Positions 1-6,085 of a DNA stretch of 10,406 nucleotides are shown one piece after another (the stretch's first letter is position 1; each line of letters begins with the position of its first letter). The notes under the pieces are model-generated. The model saw only the letters and a list, made by a program, of their open reading frames with translations. It was not told the DNA's origin and did not search any database. The position numbers were made by a program, and so were the translations under genes. This stretch comes from Candidatus Scatomorpha stercoravium (GTDB taxonomy: Bacteria; Bacillota; Clostridia; Oscillospirales; Oscillospiraceae), in contig DVKN01000119.1 in assembly GCA_018716005.1 (NCBI GenBank), forward strand, positions 1-10,406, given 5' to 3'.

Positions 1-142
1 CTATGGTGTTCGTAAGCTTGTCGGTCTCTACGTCGAAGAGCGGCTCGCCCTCTTTAACCTCGTCGCCGACGGACTTGTGCCAGGCGGCTATGGTGCCTTC
101 GGTCATCGTGAGGCCCAGCTTGGGCATTACAATTTCCTTCAT
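1..142 (-). CDS. Lipoyl-domain protein, N-terminal fragment; probable E3 dihydrolipoyl dehydrogenase (AcoL) with lipoyl domain
   Basis: Only the first 47 codons are in the window; the gene runs off the left edge. The fragment is the front of a biotinyl/lipoyl carrier domain: it opens MKEIVMPKLGLTMTEGT, followed by KEGEPLF and VETDKLTNT, with the lipoyl-accepting lysine at K42. It is nearly the same as the first 48 residues of the AcoC-type E2 just upstream, so the two domains look like recent copies. The ATG is preceded by GGAGG with a 5-base gap, and the upstream acoC stop codon touches that GGAGG, so translation is probably coupled. In acoABXCL-type operons the gene after acoC encodes dihydrolipoyl dehydrogenase, and some such E3 proteins carry an N-terminal lipoyl domain; that family knowledge plus position is the basis of the E3 guess. 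A second E2 or a free-standing lipoyl carrier would look the same here. Confidence 0.75.
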   Translation of the reverse strand, partial: MKEIVMPKLGLTMTEGTIAAWHKSVGDEVKEGEPLFDVETDKLTNTI

Positions 143-155
143 GCGCGCCTCCTTA
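143..155 (-). promoter_or_regulatory. acoC stop / Shine-Dalgarno junction for the downstream lipoyl gene
   Basis: On the minus strand the junction reads TAAGGAGGCGCGCATG. The acoC stop codon TAA runs directly into GGAGG, and the next ATG follows 5 bases later. This arrangement fits translational coupling. It is the same design as the acoX/acoC junction. Confidence 0.7.
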
Positions 156-1487
156 TGCCAGCAGCAGGCCGGGCTTCTCCATCAGGGCCTTCACGCGCTG
201 CAGGAACTGCGCGGCCACGGAGCCGTCCACGACGCGGTGGTCGGCGGTGAGGGAGAGGTTCATGATGGGCCGCACGCAGATTTCGCCGTCCACGACGACG
301 ACCTTATCCTGCATGGTGTTCACGCCGAGTATGGCGACCTCGGGCTGGTTGATAATCGGGGAGAAGCTCTCGATGCCGTACATGCCGAGGTTCGTTATCG
401 TGAAGGTGCCGCCGGTGAGCGCGTCCATCGGGAGGCCGCCCTCGCGGGCCTTCTTCGCGAGGTCCTTTACCTCGGCGGAGATCTCGGTGAGGGACTTCTT
501 GTCCGCGTCGCGCACGTTCGGGACGACGAGGCCGTTGTCGAGCGCGACCGCGACGCCCATGTTGACGTAGTGCTTGTAGATAATCTTGTTGTCCTCGACG
601 GAGCAGTTGAGGAGCGGGAACTCGGTGAGCGCCTTGGCGACGACCTTCACGAGTATGTCGGTGTAGCTGACCTTTATGTCCGCGCTCTTGAGCTGCTCGC
701 GCAGGCGCTTGAGCTCGGTCATGTCTATGCCGAGGTTGAAGGTGACGGTGGGGCTCGTCATGTGCGAGTTCTGCATATTCCGCGCTATGGCCTTGCGCAT
801 GCCGGTCATGGGCACTGCTTCCTCGCGCGGGGCCTCCTCGGCGGGGGCGCTGCCGCCCTTCTGCACGGCGGCGAGTATGTCGGCGGCCATAACGCGGCCC
901 TTGGCGGGGACGTCCTTGAGGTCGAGGCCGATGTCGGCGGCGACCTTCGCGGCCAGGGGGCTCGCCTTGACGCCCGGCTCGGCCGGCGCGGCCGGCGTCG
1001 GGGGAGGCGGGGCGGATTTGAAGTTCTTCACGTCTTCCTCGGTGACGCGGCCCCTGGGGCCGGTGCCGGGCACGAGCGCGATGTCGACGCCGAGCTCCTT
1101 CGCGAGCTTCTTGGCGGCAGGGGTGGCGAGCACCCTCTCGCCGGGGGCCCTGGCGGGGGTCGGGGGCGGCGGGGGAGGCGCGGCCGGCTTATCGCCCTCG
1201 GGGGCCGGCTTTTCCTCCGCGCCGCCGAGGAGCGAGGCGTAGTCCTCGCCGGGCTCGCCTATTACGGCCACGGGGGCCATGCAGGGCGCCTCGCCGCCCT
1301 CGGGGACGGCAATCTTCAGGAGCGTGCCGGACGCGGACGCCTCAATCGTGTTCGTGAGCTTGTCCGTCTCTACCTCGAAGAGCGGCTCGCCCTCCTTTAC
1401 GGCCTCGCCCTCATGCTTGAGCCATTTGCTGAGCGTGCCCTCCGTCATGGTGAGCCCCAGCTTGGGCATTACGATTACTTTAGCCAT
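153..1487 (-). CDS. acoC: Dihydrolipoamide acetyltransferase (E2) of acetoin dehydrogenase complex, with two tandem subunit-binding domains
   Basis: This is the E2 core of a 2-oxo-acid-dehydrogenase-type complex. It takes the two-carbon unit from the E1 (AcoAB) onto a swinging lipoyl group and passes it to coenzyme A; it acts in the cytoplasm. Domains of the 444-residue protein: lipoyl domain 1-78 with the acceptor lysine K43 in VETDKLTNT; Pro/Ala/Glu-rich linker about 90-117 including a run of prolines; subunit-binding domain 118-155 (RVLATPAAKKLAKELGVD then GTGPRGRV); second Pro/Ala linker 158-172; a second, shorter subunit-binding-like domain 174-209; catalytic domain about 222-444 with the HxxxDG motif ADHRVVDG at 415-422 (His417, Asp421). 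One lipoyl and one subunit-binding domain is the common plan, so the second binding domain is unusual. The start is fixed by AGGAGGT 6 bases upstream, and the preceding acoX stop overlaps that site. The AcoC assignment over a pyruvate dehydrogenase E2 rests on the neighbouring acoX and acoR. Confidence 0.9.
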   Translation of the reverse strand: MAKVIVMPKLGLTMTEGTLSKWLKHEGEAVKEGEPLFEVETDKLTNTIEASASGTLLKIAVPEGGEAPCMAPVAVIGEPGEDYASLLGGAEEKPAPEGDKPAAPPPPPPTPARAPGERVLATPAAKKLAKELGVDIALVPGTGPRGRVTEEDVKNFKSAPPPPTPAAPAEPGVKASPLAAKVAADIGLDLKDVPAKGRVMAADILAAVQKGGSAPAEEAPREEAVPMTGMRKAIARNMQNSHMTSPTVTFNLGIDMTELKRLREQLKSADIKVSYTDILVKVVAKALTEFPLLNCSVEDNKIIYKHYVNMGVAVALDNGLVVPNVRDADKKSLTEISAEVKDLAKKAREGGLPMDALTGGTFTITNLGMYGIESFSPIINQPEVAILGVNTMQDKVVVVDGEICVRPIMNLSLTADHRVVDGSVAAQFLQRVKALMEKPGLLLA

Positions 1488-1501
1488 GTCTGACCTCCTT
1501 A
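1488..1501 (-). promoter_or_regulatory. acoX stop / Shine-Dalgarno junction for acoC
   Basis: The minus strand reads TAAGGAGGTCAGACATG. The acoX stop codon forms the start of the AGGAGGT ribosome binding site, 6 bases before the acoC ATG. This fits translational coupling of acoX to acoC. Confidence 0.7.
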
Positions 1502-2497
1502 TTCTACGTTGTACATTCCGAGCTCGGCGGCGCGGCTGAGCATTTTGCGCGGGAGTATCCGCCAGGGGCCGTCGCGGTCTATGCGGAGCCTGACCTCGTC
1601 GCCGGGCTGGACGCGCACCTCGCGCTCGCCGTCGAGGGCTATCATGCAGCGGTCCTCGGCCGTAAAGGCGTAGTCTCCGCCCAGGGGTATCCGCTCCGCG
1701 GACTGCACGCGCACCGGCGTCAGGACGCCGGCGGCTATGGGCGCGAGGACGCCCCGGCCGGAGCTGCCAAGCGTTATGGCGAGGCCGAAGTCGTCCGTGT
1801 CCTCGACTATCTCATAGGCCCCCGCCACGGCGGAGAAGCCTATCGTGGCCGGATGGCAGCGCGTAACCGCGATGCGGCGTATTCGCTCGGGGTCCCAGAT
1901 AGCCTTGGCCCCGGCGTAGAAGTCGTCGGAGACGACGGCGTCGATGAGCGCAATGTCGCGCAGGACGCCGTTCACATAGACGCTTATCTTCTTGTCCCGT
2001 ACGCAGCACTCGCGGGCGGCGTCCCCCATCAGCGCGGCGGCCGCGGCGGCCATGCCGGCGACCGTGCCCTCCATCATGGCTGGGTAGACGTTGTTCGTGC
2101 CGGTGGAGATGCTCATGAGCGGCGTCGAGCTTATGCCCTTCGCCGCGGCGCGCGAAGTCCCGTCGCCCCCAAGCACCACCAGCGCGCCGACGCCGCGCTC
2201 CTCCATCATTTCGGCGGCGCGTATCGTGTCGGCGAGCGTCGCCTCTATCTCAAAATCGAGCAGGTCGAGCTTAACCTTCAGCACGCGGTCGCTCTCGAGC
2301 GAATCCAGCACGGCGCAGCCTATCATGAAGGTGTCCGGCATGAATACGACCTCGTCCACGCCCATGCCCTGGGCGGCGAGGACTATGCGCTTACAGATAT
2401 TGACCTTCTCGTTGTTGTCTATGGTGGTGGCGTAGGAGACAAGGCGGCGTATGTCCTTGCCGGACGCCGGGTTAGCTATTATGCCTATGGATGTCAT
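1499..2497 (-). CDS. acoX: AcoX family protein, NAD-kinase-like
   Basis: AcoX proteins are encoded inside acetoin dehydrogenase operons and belong to the ATP-NAD kinase fold family; to my knowledge their role is not established. The 332-residue protein has the fold's marks: IANPASGKDIRR at 7-18, the GGDGT nucleotide-binding signature at 110-114, and STGTNNVYP at 131-139, which corresponds to the second nucleotide/NAD site of NAD kinases. The C-terminal half (about 165-332) is a beta-rich region without a recognisable extra domain. Length is normal for AcoX. The start has AGGAGG 6 bases upstream (2504-2509). It lies between acoB and acoC, the place known for acoABXC(L) operons, and is the best single piece of evidence that the complex acts on acetoin and not pyruvate. 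An 83-base gap holding a perfect hairpin separates it from acoB. Confidence 0.87.
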   Translation of the reverse strand: MTSIGIIANPASGKDIRRLVSYATTIDNNEKVNICKRIVLAAQGMGVDEVVFMPDTFMIGCAVLDSLESDRVLKVKLDLLDFEIEATLADTIRAAEMMEERGVGALVVLGGDGTSRAAAKGISSTPLMSISTGTNNVYPAMMEGTVAGMAAAAAALMGDAARECCVRDKKISVYVNGVLRDIALIDAVVSDDFYAGAKAIWDPERIRRIAVTRCHPATIGFSAVAGAYEIVEDTDDFGLAITLGSSGRGVLAPIAAGVLTPVRVQSAERIPLGGDYAFTAEDRCMIALDGEREVRVQPGDEVRLRIDRDGPWRILPRKMLSRAAELGMYNVE

Positions 2498-2521
2498 GTT
2501 TCGCCTCCTGCCTTTACAGGT

Positions 2522-2557
2522 GCGGCCCGCGTAACAGCGTGCCGTTACGCGGGCCGC
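2522..2557 (-). repeat. Perfect 14-bp inverted repeat (mRNA hairpin) between acoB and acoX
   Basis: The arms 2522-2535 (GCGGCCCGCGTAAC) and 2544-2557 (GTTACGCGGGCCGC) are perfect reverse complements around an 8-base loop. In the minus-strand transcript this gives a very stable stem between the acoB stop (2581-2583) and the acoX ribosome binding site. No U-run follows on the minus strand (ACCTGTAAAGG), so it is not a classical terminator. Processing, 3'-end protection of an acoAB message, or partial termination are possible roles. Confidence 0.8.
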
Positions 2558-2580
2558 GGGGCTTATACGGGGGTGTGGAC

Positions 2581-3549
2581 TCAGAACATTTTCTTCGCCG
2601 CGTGGATGATGTCGGCGGCGCTGGGCATATAGTACTGCTCGAGCACGGGCGCGAAGGGCACGGGCGTGTCGAGCGCGCCGATGCGGGCCACGGGCGCGTC
2701 GAGCTCGTCGAAGAGCTCCTCGCTTATCATGGCGCTTATCTCGCCGCCGTAGCCGCCGCGCTTGACCTCCTCGGTGACGATTATCACGTGGTGGGTCTTG
2801 GCAACGGTCTCGGCTATCAGGGCCTTGTCGAGCGGGTAGAGGCTCCTGAGGTCGACGACCTCGGCGCTTATGCCGTCGGCAGCGAGCTTCTCGGCCGCCT
2901 CGAGGGCGTCGTAGACCTGCTTGCCGTAGGTGATGATGGAGAGGTCGGAGCCCTCGCGGCAGATTTTGCCCTTGCCCAGGGGGATGGGCTCGAGGGACTT
3001 GACCTCGCTCTTCATGCCCATGAGCACCTTGTTCTCAAAGTACATGACGGGGTCGTCGTCGTCGATGGCCGCAAGCATGAGGCCGAGGGCGTCCTCCGCG
3101 CAGGAGGGGTAGACGACCTTGAGGCCGGGGACGTGGGTGAGCCAGGCCTCGAGGCTCTGGGAGTGCTGGGCCGCGGCGCCAGTGCCCGCGCCGGCGGGGA
3201 GGCGGACGACCATCGGCATGGAAATCTTGCCGCCGAACATATAGCGCATCTTGGCGGCCTGGTTGACGAGCTGGTCCATGCCCACGGTGAGGAAGTCGCA
3301 GAACATCAGCTCGGCAATGGGCCTCAGGCCCGTCGCCGCCGCGCCGACGGCGCAGCCGATGATGGCGCCCTCGGAGATGGGCGTATCGCGTACGCGCTCG
3401 GGGCCGAATTCGTCGAACATACCCATCGACACGCCGAAGCAGCCGCCGAACTTGCCGACGTCCTCGCCGAAGAGTATCACGTTGGGGTTCTCACGCATCC
3501 TGATGCTCATGCCCTCGCGGATGCCTTCGGAATAAGTCATCATCTTCAT
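2581..3549 (-). CDS. acoB: Acetoin dehydrogenase E1 component, beta subunit
   Basis: This is the beta subunit of the thiamine-diphosphate-dependent E1, which pairs with AcoA as an alpha2beta2 heterotetramer to split the substrate and reductively acylate the lipoyl group of E2. The 322-residue protein shows the transketolase-like pyrimidine-binding half (about 4-180) with GEDVGKFGG at 28-36, RVRDTPISEGAIIG at 52-65 and AAAQHSQSLEAW at 125-136 (conserved active-site His129), then the C-terminal transketolase domain (about 195-320) with DLRSLYPLD at 233-241 and the HHVIIVTEE region at 253-261. The length is typical. Its ATG overlaps the acoA TGA (ATGA), and AGGAGGT lies 9 bases upstream, which favours this first Met over the two Met codons that follow at positions 3 and 4. 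The overlap fits 1:1 synthesis with AcoA. A pyruvate dehydrogenase E1 beta would look alike; neighbours favour acetoin. Confidence 0.9.
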   Translation of the reverse strand: MKMMTYSEGIREGMSIRMRENPNVILFGEDVGKFGGCFGVSMGMFDEFGPERVRDTPISEGAIIGCAVGAAATGLRPIAELMFCDFLTVGMDQLVNQAAKMRYMFGGKISMPMVVRLPAGAGTGAAAQHSQSLEAWLTHVPGLKVVYPSCAEDALGLMLAAIDDDDPVMYFENKVLMGMKSEVKSLEPIPLGKGKICREGSDLSIITYGKQVYDALEAAEKLAADGISAEVVDLRSLYPLDKALIAETVAKTHHVIIVTEEVKRGGYGGEISAMISEELFDELDAPVARIGALDTPVPFAPVLEQYYMPSAADIIHAAKKMF

Positions 3550-4532
3550 CTCTCGCGCACCTCCTCAACTATATCGGAATACACGTCCAGGACCGCGGTC
3601 TCCACGTCGGGCAGCGGCTGGGCGTCGGCGAAGGCGATGGCGTCCTCTATCTCCTTCGCAACCTGGGCGTCGACAGCGTCGACCTCCTCGCGGGTCATGA
3701 CGCCGTTCTCGACGAGGAAATTGGCGAAGCGCGGCATGGGATCCTTCTCGAGCCACGCGGCCTGCTCCTCCTTGGGTTTGTAGATGGCGGGGTCGCCCTC
3801 GAAGTGGCCGTGCTGGCGGTAGGTCTTGCACTCGAGGAGCGTGGGCCCCTTGCCCGCGCGGGCCCTGGCTACGGCCTCCTCGGCGGCCTCGTAGACGGCC
3901 ATGGGGTCGTTGCCGTCGACGGCTATGCCGGGGATGTTATAGGCCGCGCCGCGGTCGGCGACGTCCTTTATCGCCTGATGGCGGTCCTGGCTCATGGATA
4001 TGCCGTAGTGGTTGTTCTCGCAGACGAAGACGATGGGGAGCTTCCAGATGCTCGCCATGTTCAGCGACTCGTGGAAGGTGCCCTGGTTCGTCGAGCCGTC
4101 GCCGAAGAAGCAGACGCAGACCTGGTCGGTGCCGCGTATCTTCGCCGAGAGGCCCGCGCCGCAGGCTATGCAGTGGCCCGCGCCGACAATGCCGTTGGCG
4201 CCGAGTATGCCCTTGTCGCGGTCGGCGATGTGCATCGAGCCGCCCTTGCCCTTGCAGTAGCCCGTCTCGCGGCCGAAGAGCTCGGCCATCATCAGGTTCA
4301 GGTCCCCGCCCTTGGCGATGATGTGCCCGTGGCCGCGGTGCGTGCTGGTGATGAAATCATCGTCGCGCAGGCACTCGCAGACGGCCGGGGCAATGGCCTC
4401 CTCGCCGAGATACAGGTGGACAAAGCCGGGTATTTTGCCCTCCGCGAACAGCTTTGCGGCCGTGCTTTCGAAGTCACGTATGCGGCGCATTTTCACATAC
4501 ATGTCCTTCATCTGCTCATTGCTGATTGCCAT
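3546..4532 (-). CDS. acoA: Acetoin dehydrogenase E1 component, alpha subunit (thiamine-diphosphate-dependent)
   Basis: This is the cofactor-binding alpha subunit of E1. With AcoB it attacks the substrate with thiamine diphosphate, releasing acetaldehyde from acetoin and handing the acetyl unit to E2 lipoate. The 328-residue protein has the full thiamine-diphosphate motif GDG-X26-NN (G144 to N174), ending in ENNHYGIS. It also has HRGHGHIIAKG at 65-75 with the conserved histidines, CKGKGGSMHIAD at 93-104, and YRQHGHFEGD at 238-247, the phosphorylation-loop region of this family. Length is typical for AcoA and shorter than most PDH E1 alpha chains with N-terminal extensions. The start is supported by AAGGAGG 7 bases upstream (4540-4546). 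It follows the SDR gene by 43 bases and overlaps acoB. By my hand count 10 of 23 isoleucine codons are ATA, against 4 of 32 in acoR, so its codon use differs from the genes upstream. Confidence 0.9.
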   Translation of the reverse strand: MAISNEQMKDMYVKMRRIRDFESTAAKLFAEGKIPGFVHLYLGEEAIAPAVCECLRDDDFITSTHRGHGHIIAKGGDLNLMMAELFGRETGYCKGKGGSMHIADRDKGILGANGIVGAGHCIACGAGLSAKIRGTDQVCVCFFGDGSTNQGTFHESLNMASIWKLPIVFVCENNHYGISMSQDRHQAIKDVADRGAAYNIPGIAVDGNDPMAVYEAAEEAVARARAGKGPTLLECKTYRQHGHFEGDPAIYKPKEEQAAWLEKDPMPRFANFLVENGVMTREEVDAVDAQVAKEIEDAIAFADAQPLPDVETAVLDVYSDIVEEVRER

Positions 4533-4575
4533 TCAATAACCTCCTTTGGTCCAAAAAATTAACTGAATTTCTTGT

Positions 4576-5400
4576 TTACACCATGCAGCAGCCGCCGTCC
4601 ACGTGGAGTACCTGGCCCGTTATTTCCCTGGCCAGGTCCGAGGAGAGGAACAGCGCGCCGAACGCTATGTCCTCCGGCTGCTGGGCCCTTCCGAGGGGAA
4701 TGAGGTTGCGCACGGAATCGTTCCAGTTTTTCTCGCGCTCCTCTTCGCTTACGGCGGTGCGCCCTCCTTCGCTGCCGTGGAAGCCGGTCGCCATCCCGTC
4801 GAGGATCTCTTCCCACATCCTCGTGCGGATGATGCCGGGCGCCACGGCGTTCACCCTGACGTTGCAGGGGGCGCCCTTTTTCGCCCCGGCCTGCGTCAGG
4901 CTGATGACCGCCGCCTTTGAGACGCAGTAGTGCTCCAGCATGCCGAGGTTTGTGCGCCCGGCTATCGAGGCCGTGGTCACGATATTGCCGCTCCTGCGCG
5001 GCATCATGTGCCTTAGGCCGGCCTGGAGCATGTGCGAAGTGCCCATAATGTTGATATCGAACAACCTGCGTATTTCCGATTCCTCCGCCAGCATGAAGTC
5101 ATAGGTGGAGATGACTCCGGCGGCGTGCATGATCACGTCGATCCGCCCGTCAAAAAACTCTTCGGCCGCCGTGACGAGATCGTCCACGTCCTGTTTCACG
5201 GCCACGTCCGTGCGCTTGAAGCCGGAGCGCCTGCCCATGGCCCGGATCTCCTCCACTGTCTTCATGCCTTCATCTTCCCTGCGGTTGCCGATGAACACGT
5301 CGGCGCCGCAGTCGGCGTATGCGAGCGCGCAGGCCTTGCCAAGGCCGCGGCCACCTCCCGTCACGAGGACGTTCTTTCCGGTGAAGTCCAGTCTCAGCAT
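4576..5400 (-). CDS. SDR family NAD(P)-dependent oxidoreductase; possible acetoin reductase / 2,3-butanediol dehydrogenase
   Basis: This is a classical short-chain dehydrogenase/reductase of 274 residues. It has the cofactor-binding TGGGRGLG at 14-21, HAAG at 92-95 in place of the usual NNAG, catalytic Ser145 (TTASIAGR), the YxxxK pair Tyr158 and Lys162 (YCVSKAA), and the C-terminal TGQVLHVDGG at 261-270. The sequence APGIIRTRMWEEI at 187-199 resembles the same stretch in meso-butanediol dehydrogenase/acetoin reductase proteins, and the gene sits directly before acoA. An acetoin-butanediol interconversion role is therefore plausible but not shown by the sequence, since many SDRs with other substrates share these motifs. 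The insert at about 203-228 (Gly/Glu-rich) is longer than in many relatives. The ATG follows AAAGGAG by about 10 bases. It is transcribed after the Lin0512-family gene across a 107-base gap holding a small hairpin and a palindrome. Confidence 0.85.
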   Translation of the reverse strand: MLRLDFTGKNVLVTGGGRGLGKACALAYADCGADVFIGNRREDEGMKTVEEIRAMGRRSGFKRTDVAVKQDVDDLVTAAEEFFDGRIDVIMHAAGVISTYDFMLAEESEIRRLFDINIMGTSHMLQAGLRHMMPRRSGNIVTTASIAGRTNLGMLEHYCVSKAAVISLTQAGAKKGAPCNVRVNAVAPGIIRTRMWEEILDGMATGFHGSEGGRTAVSEEEREKNWNDSVRNLIPLGRAQQPEDIAFGALFLSSDLAREITGQVLHVDGGCCMV

Positions 5401-5429
5401 TGTTTACATTCTCCTTTCATTTATCAAGA

Positions 5430-5450
5430 GCCCGGCTTTCTCTTCCGGGC
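5430..5450. repeat. Small 6-bp hairpin upstream of the SDR gene
   Basis: GCCCGG (5430-5435) and CCGGGC (5445-5450) form a 6-bp stem with a 9-base loop in the 5' leader of the SDR cistron. On the minus strand no U-run follows, so readthrough from the Lin0512 gene is expected. A short T-run follows on the plus strand, where no gene needs it. Confidence 0.4.
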
Positions 5451-5479
5451 CTTTTCCTCAGATCGCCTTCTTTCCTTGG

Positions 5480-5494
5480 TTTTATGTCATAAAA
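5480..5494. promoter_or_regulatory. Perfect 15-bp palindrome TTTTATGTCATAAAA, operator-like
   Basis: The two 7-bp arms TTTTATG and CATAAAA flank one central base, 14-28 bases after the Lin0512-family stop codon and about 80-95 bases before the SDR start. The size and symmetry fit a dimeric regulator's site. I see no clear -35/-10 pair next to it, so an internal promoter is unproven. TATTTTATG also occurs at 8182-8190 and inverted at 5974-5982, both in regulatory gaps. Confidence 0.4.
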
Positions 5495-5507
5495 TCGGCC
5501 GGAGCCG

Positions 5508-5876
5508 CTATTCTTCCACGTAAACCTCAACGGCGGCTACCGCCGCTTCTATGCTCTTGTCGCAGTCGCCGAAGGCGGGGATGCACAGCCCGTCGCACTT
5601 CAGCCCTCCCTGTACCGCAACGACCTCCACGGTGCCCACGGGGAACACCTCCGCCACTTCCTCGCAGCGGACGTCCTCCGGCCGCGTCACCGCCACCGTC
5701 GCGCGGATGAACACCTGCTCTTTGAAGTCCGTCAATCCCAGGACTTCCTCCAGCCCGCAGAGGCAGCTGCGGGACACCGCGTCCTTGGCGGCTTTTTTGG
5801 CGGCCTTGGTCACATCCTGCCCGTGGAAATCCGTGCCCAGGCCGAACTCGACGATGAATTTTTTCAGGATTCTCAC
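5508..5876 (-). CDS. Lin0512 family protein, unknown function
   Basis: The product is a small protein (122 residues from GTG) of the Lin0512 family, a widely scattered bacterial and plant family without known function. The family signature GxGxDxHG is present as GLGTDFHG at 12-19, followed by QDVTKAAKKAAKDA, a pattern I know from Listeria lin0512. It has no signal peptide or membrane segment. It is the first gene after the sigma-A promoter at 5909-5937 and is separated from the SDR gene by 107 bases, so it is probably co-expressed with the aco genes. The start is uncertain. The only in-frame standard start is GTG at 5876, but GGAGG lies directly against it with no spacing. A CTG at 5867 (giving MKKFIVEFGLG) sits 8 bases after GGAGG and would match the family's usual N-terminus. 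No upstream ATG exists before an in-frame TAA. Confidence 0.85.
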   Translation of the reverse strand: MRILKKFIVEFGLGTDFHGQDVTKAAKKAAKDAVSRSCLCGLEEVLGLTDFKEQVFIRATVAVTRPEDVRCEEVAEVFPVGTVEVVAVQGGLKCDGLCIPAFGDCDKSIEAAVAAVEVYVEE

Positions 5877-5908
5877 CTCCGCGATGTGCTCACGTTTCCG
5901 ACGGTGAC

Positions 5909-5937
5909 ATTATAACGCGGCATGGGGAAAATCTCAA
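5909..5937 (-). promoter_or_regulatory. Sigma-A promoter of the Lin0512-SDR-acoABXC operon
   Basis: On the minus strand TTGAGA (5937-5932) and TATAAT (5914-5909) are separated by exactly 17 bp. The expected transcription start is near 5902, leaving a leader of only about 25 bases before the Lin0512-family gene. The match is near consensus. No GG-N10-GC sigma-54 core is seen on this strand between 5877 and 6112, although acetoin operons controlled by AcoR are usually sigma-54 dependent. Confidence 0.75.
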
Positions 5938-5951
5938 TATCAAGCAGCAAA

Positions 5952-5967
5952 TTCTCAAATTTTCAGC
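5952..5967. promoter_or_regulatory. 16-bp repeated element, copy 1 (candidate AcoR operator at the aco operon)
   Basis: TTCTCAAATTTTCAGC on the plus strand is identical to 8136-8151 upstream of acoR. It lies 14 bp upstream of the -35 hexamer, centred near -57 from the predicted start. Copy 2 has the same distance to its own promoter. Identity of sequence and position suggests a shared regulator site; an AT-rich UP element is the alternative. Confidence 0.65.
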
Positions 5968-5983
5968 GTTAGCCATAAAATAG

Positions 5984-5997
5984 CAAGTGGCCGCTTG
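5984..5997. repeat. Imperfect 14-bp palindrome CAAGTGGCCGCTTG
   Basis: The CAAG/CTTG arms surround GGCC with one mismatched pair, about 88 bp upstream of the predicted operon start. It could be a further operator in the acoR-Lin0512 gap. Evidence is symmetry only. Confidence 0.25.
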
Positions 5998-6029
5998 GCG
6001 CAGATGCACAAATTGACAGCAAAATAACA

Positions 6030-6069
6030 AGGGATTGAGATGAATTTCGACAAATTCATCTCAATCCCT
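6030..6069 (-). terminator. Intrinsic terminator of acoR
   Basis: The arms 6030-6047 and 6052-6069 form a perfect 18-bp stem with a 4-base loop, starting about 44 bases after the acoR stop. On the minus strand it is followed by TTGTTATTTT, a U-rich tail. It should insulate the aco operon promoter from acoR transcription. The plus strand shows no comparable T-run. Confidence 0.8.
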
Positions 6070-6085
6070 GAGATTTATATCAGCT

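Noticed and set aside
1499..2497. Annotating AcoX as a true NAD kinase
   Set aside because: It has the GGDGT signature, but it lies in an acetoin operon and reads as AcoX over its length. NAD kinase activity is not established for this family.
2581..4532. Pyruvate or branched-chain 2-oxoacid dehydrogenase E1 in place of acetoin dehydrogenase
   Set aside because: The E1 motifs alone cannot separate these, but acoX between acoB and acoC, an AcoR-type regulator upstream and the compact AcoA length favour acetoin. A substrate assay would be decisive.
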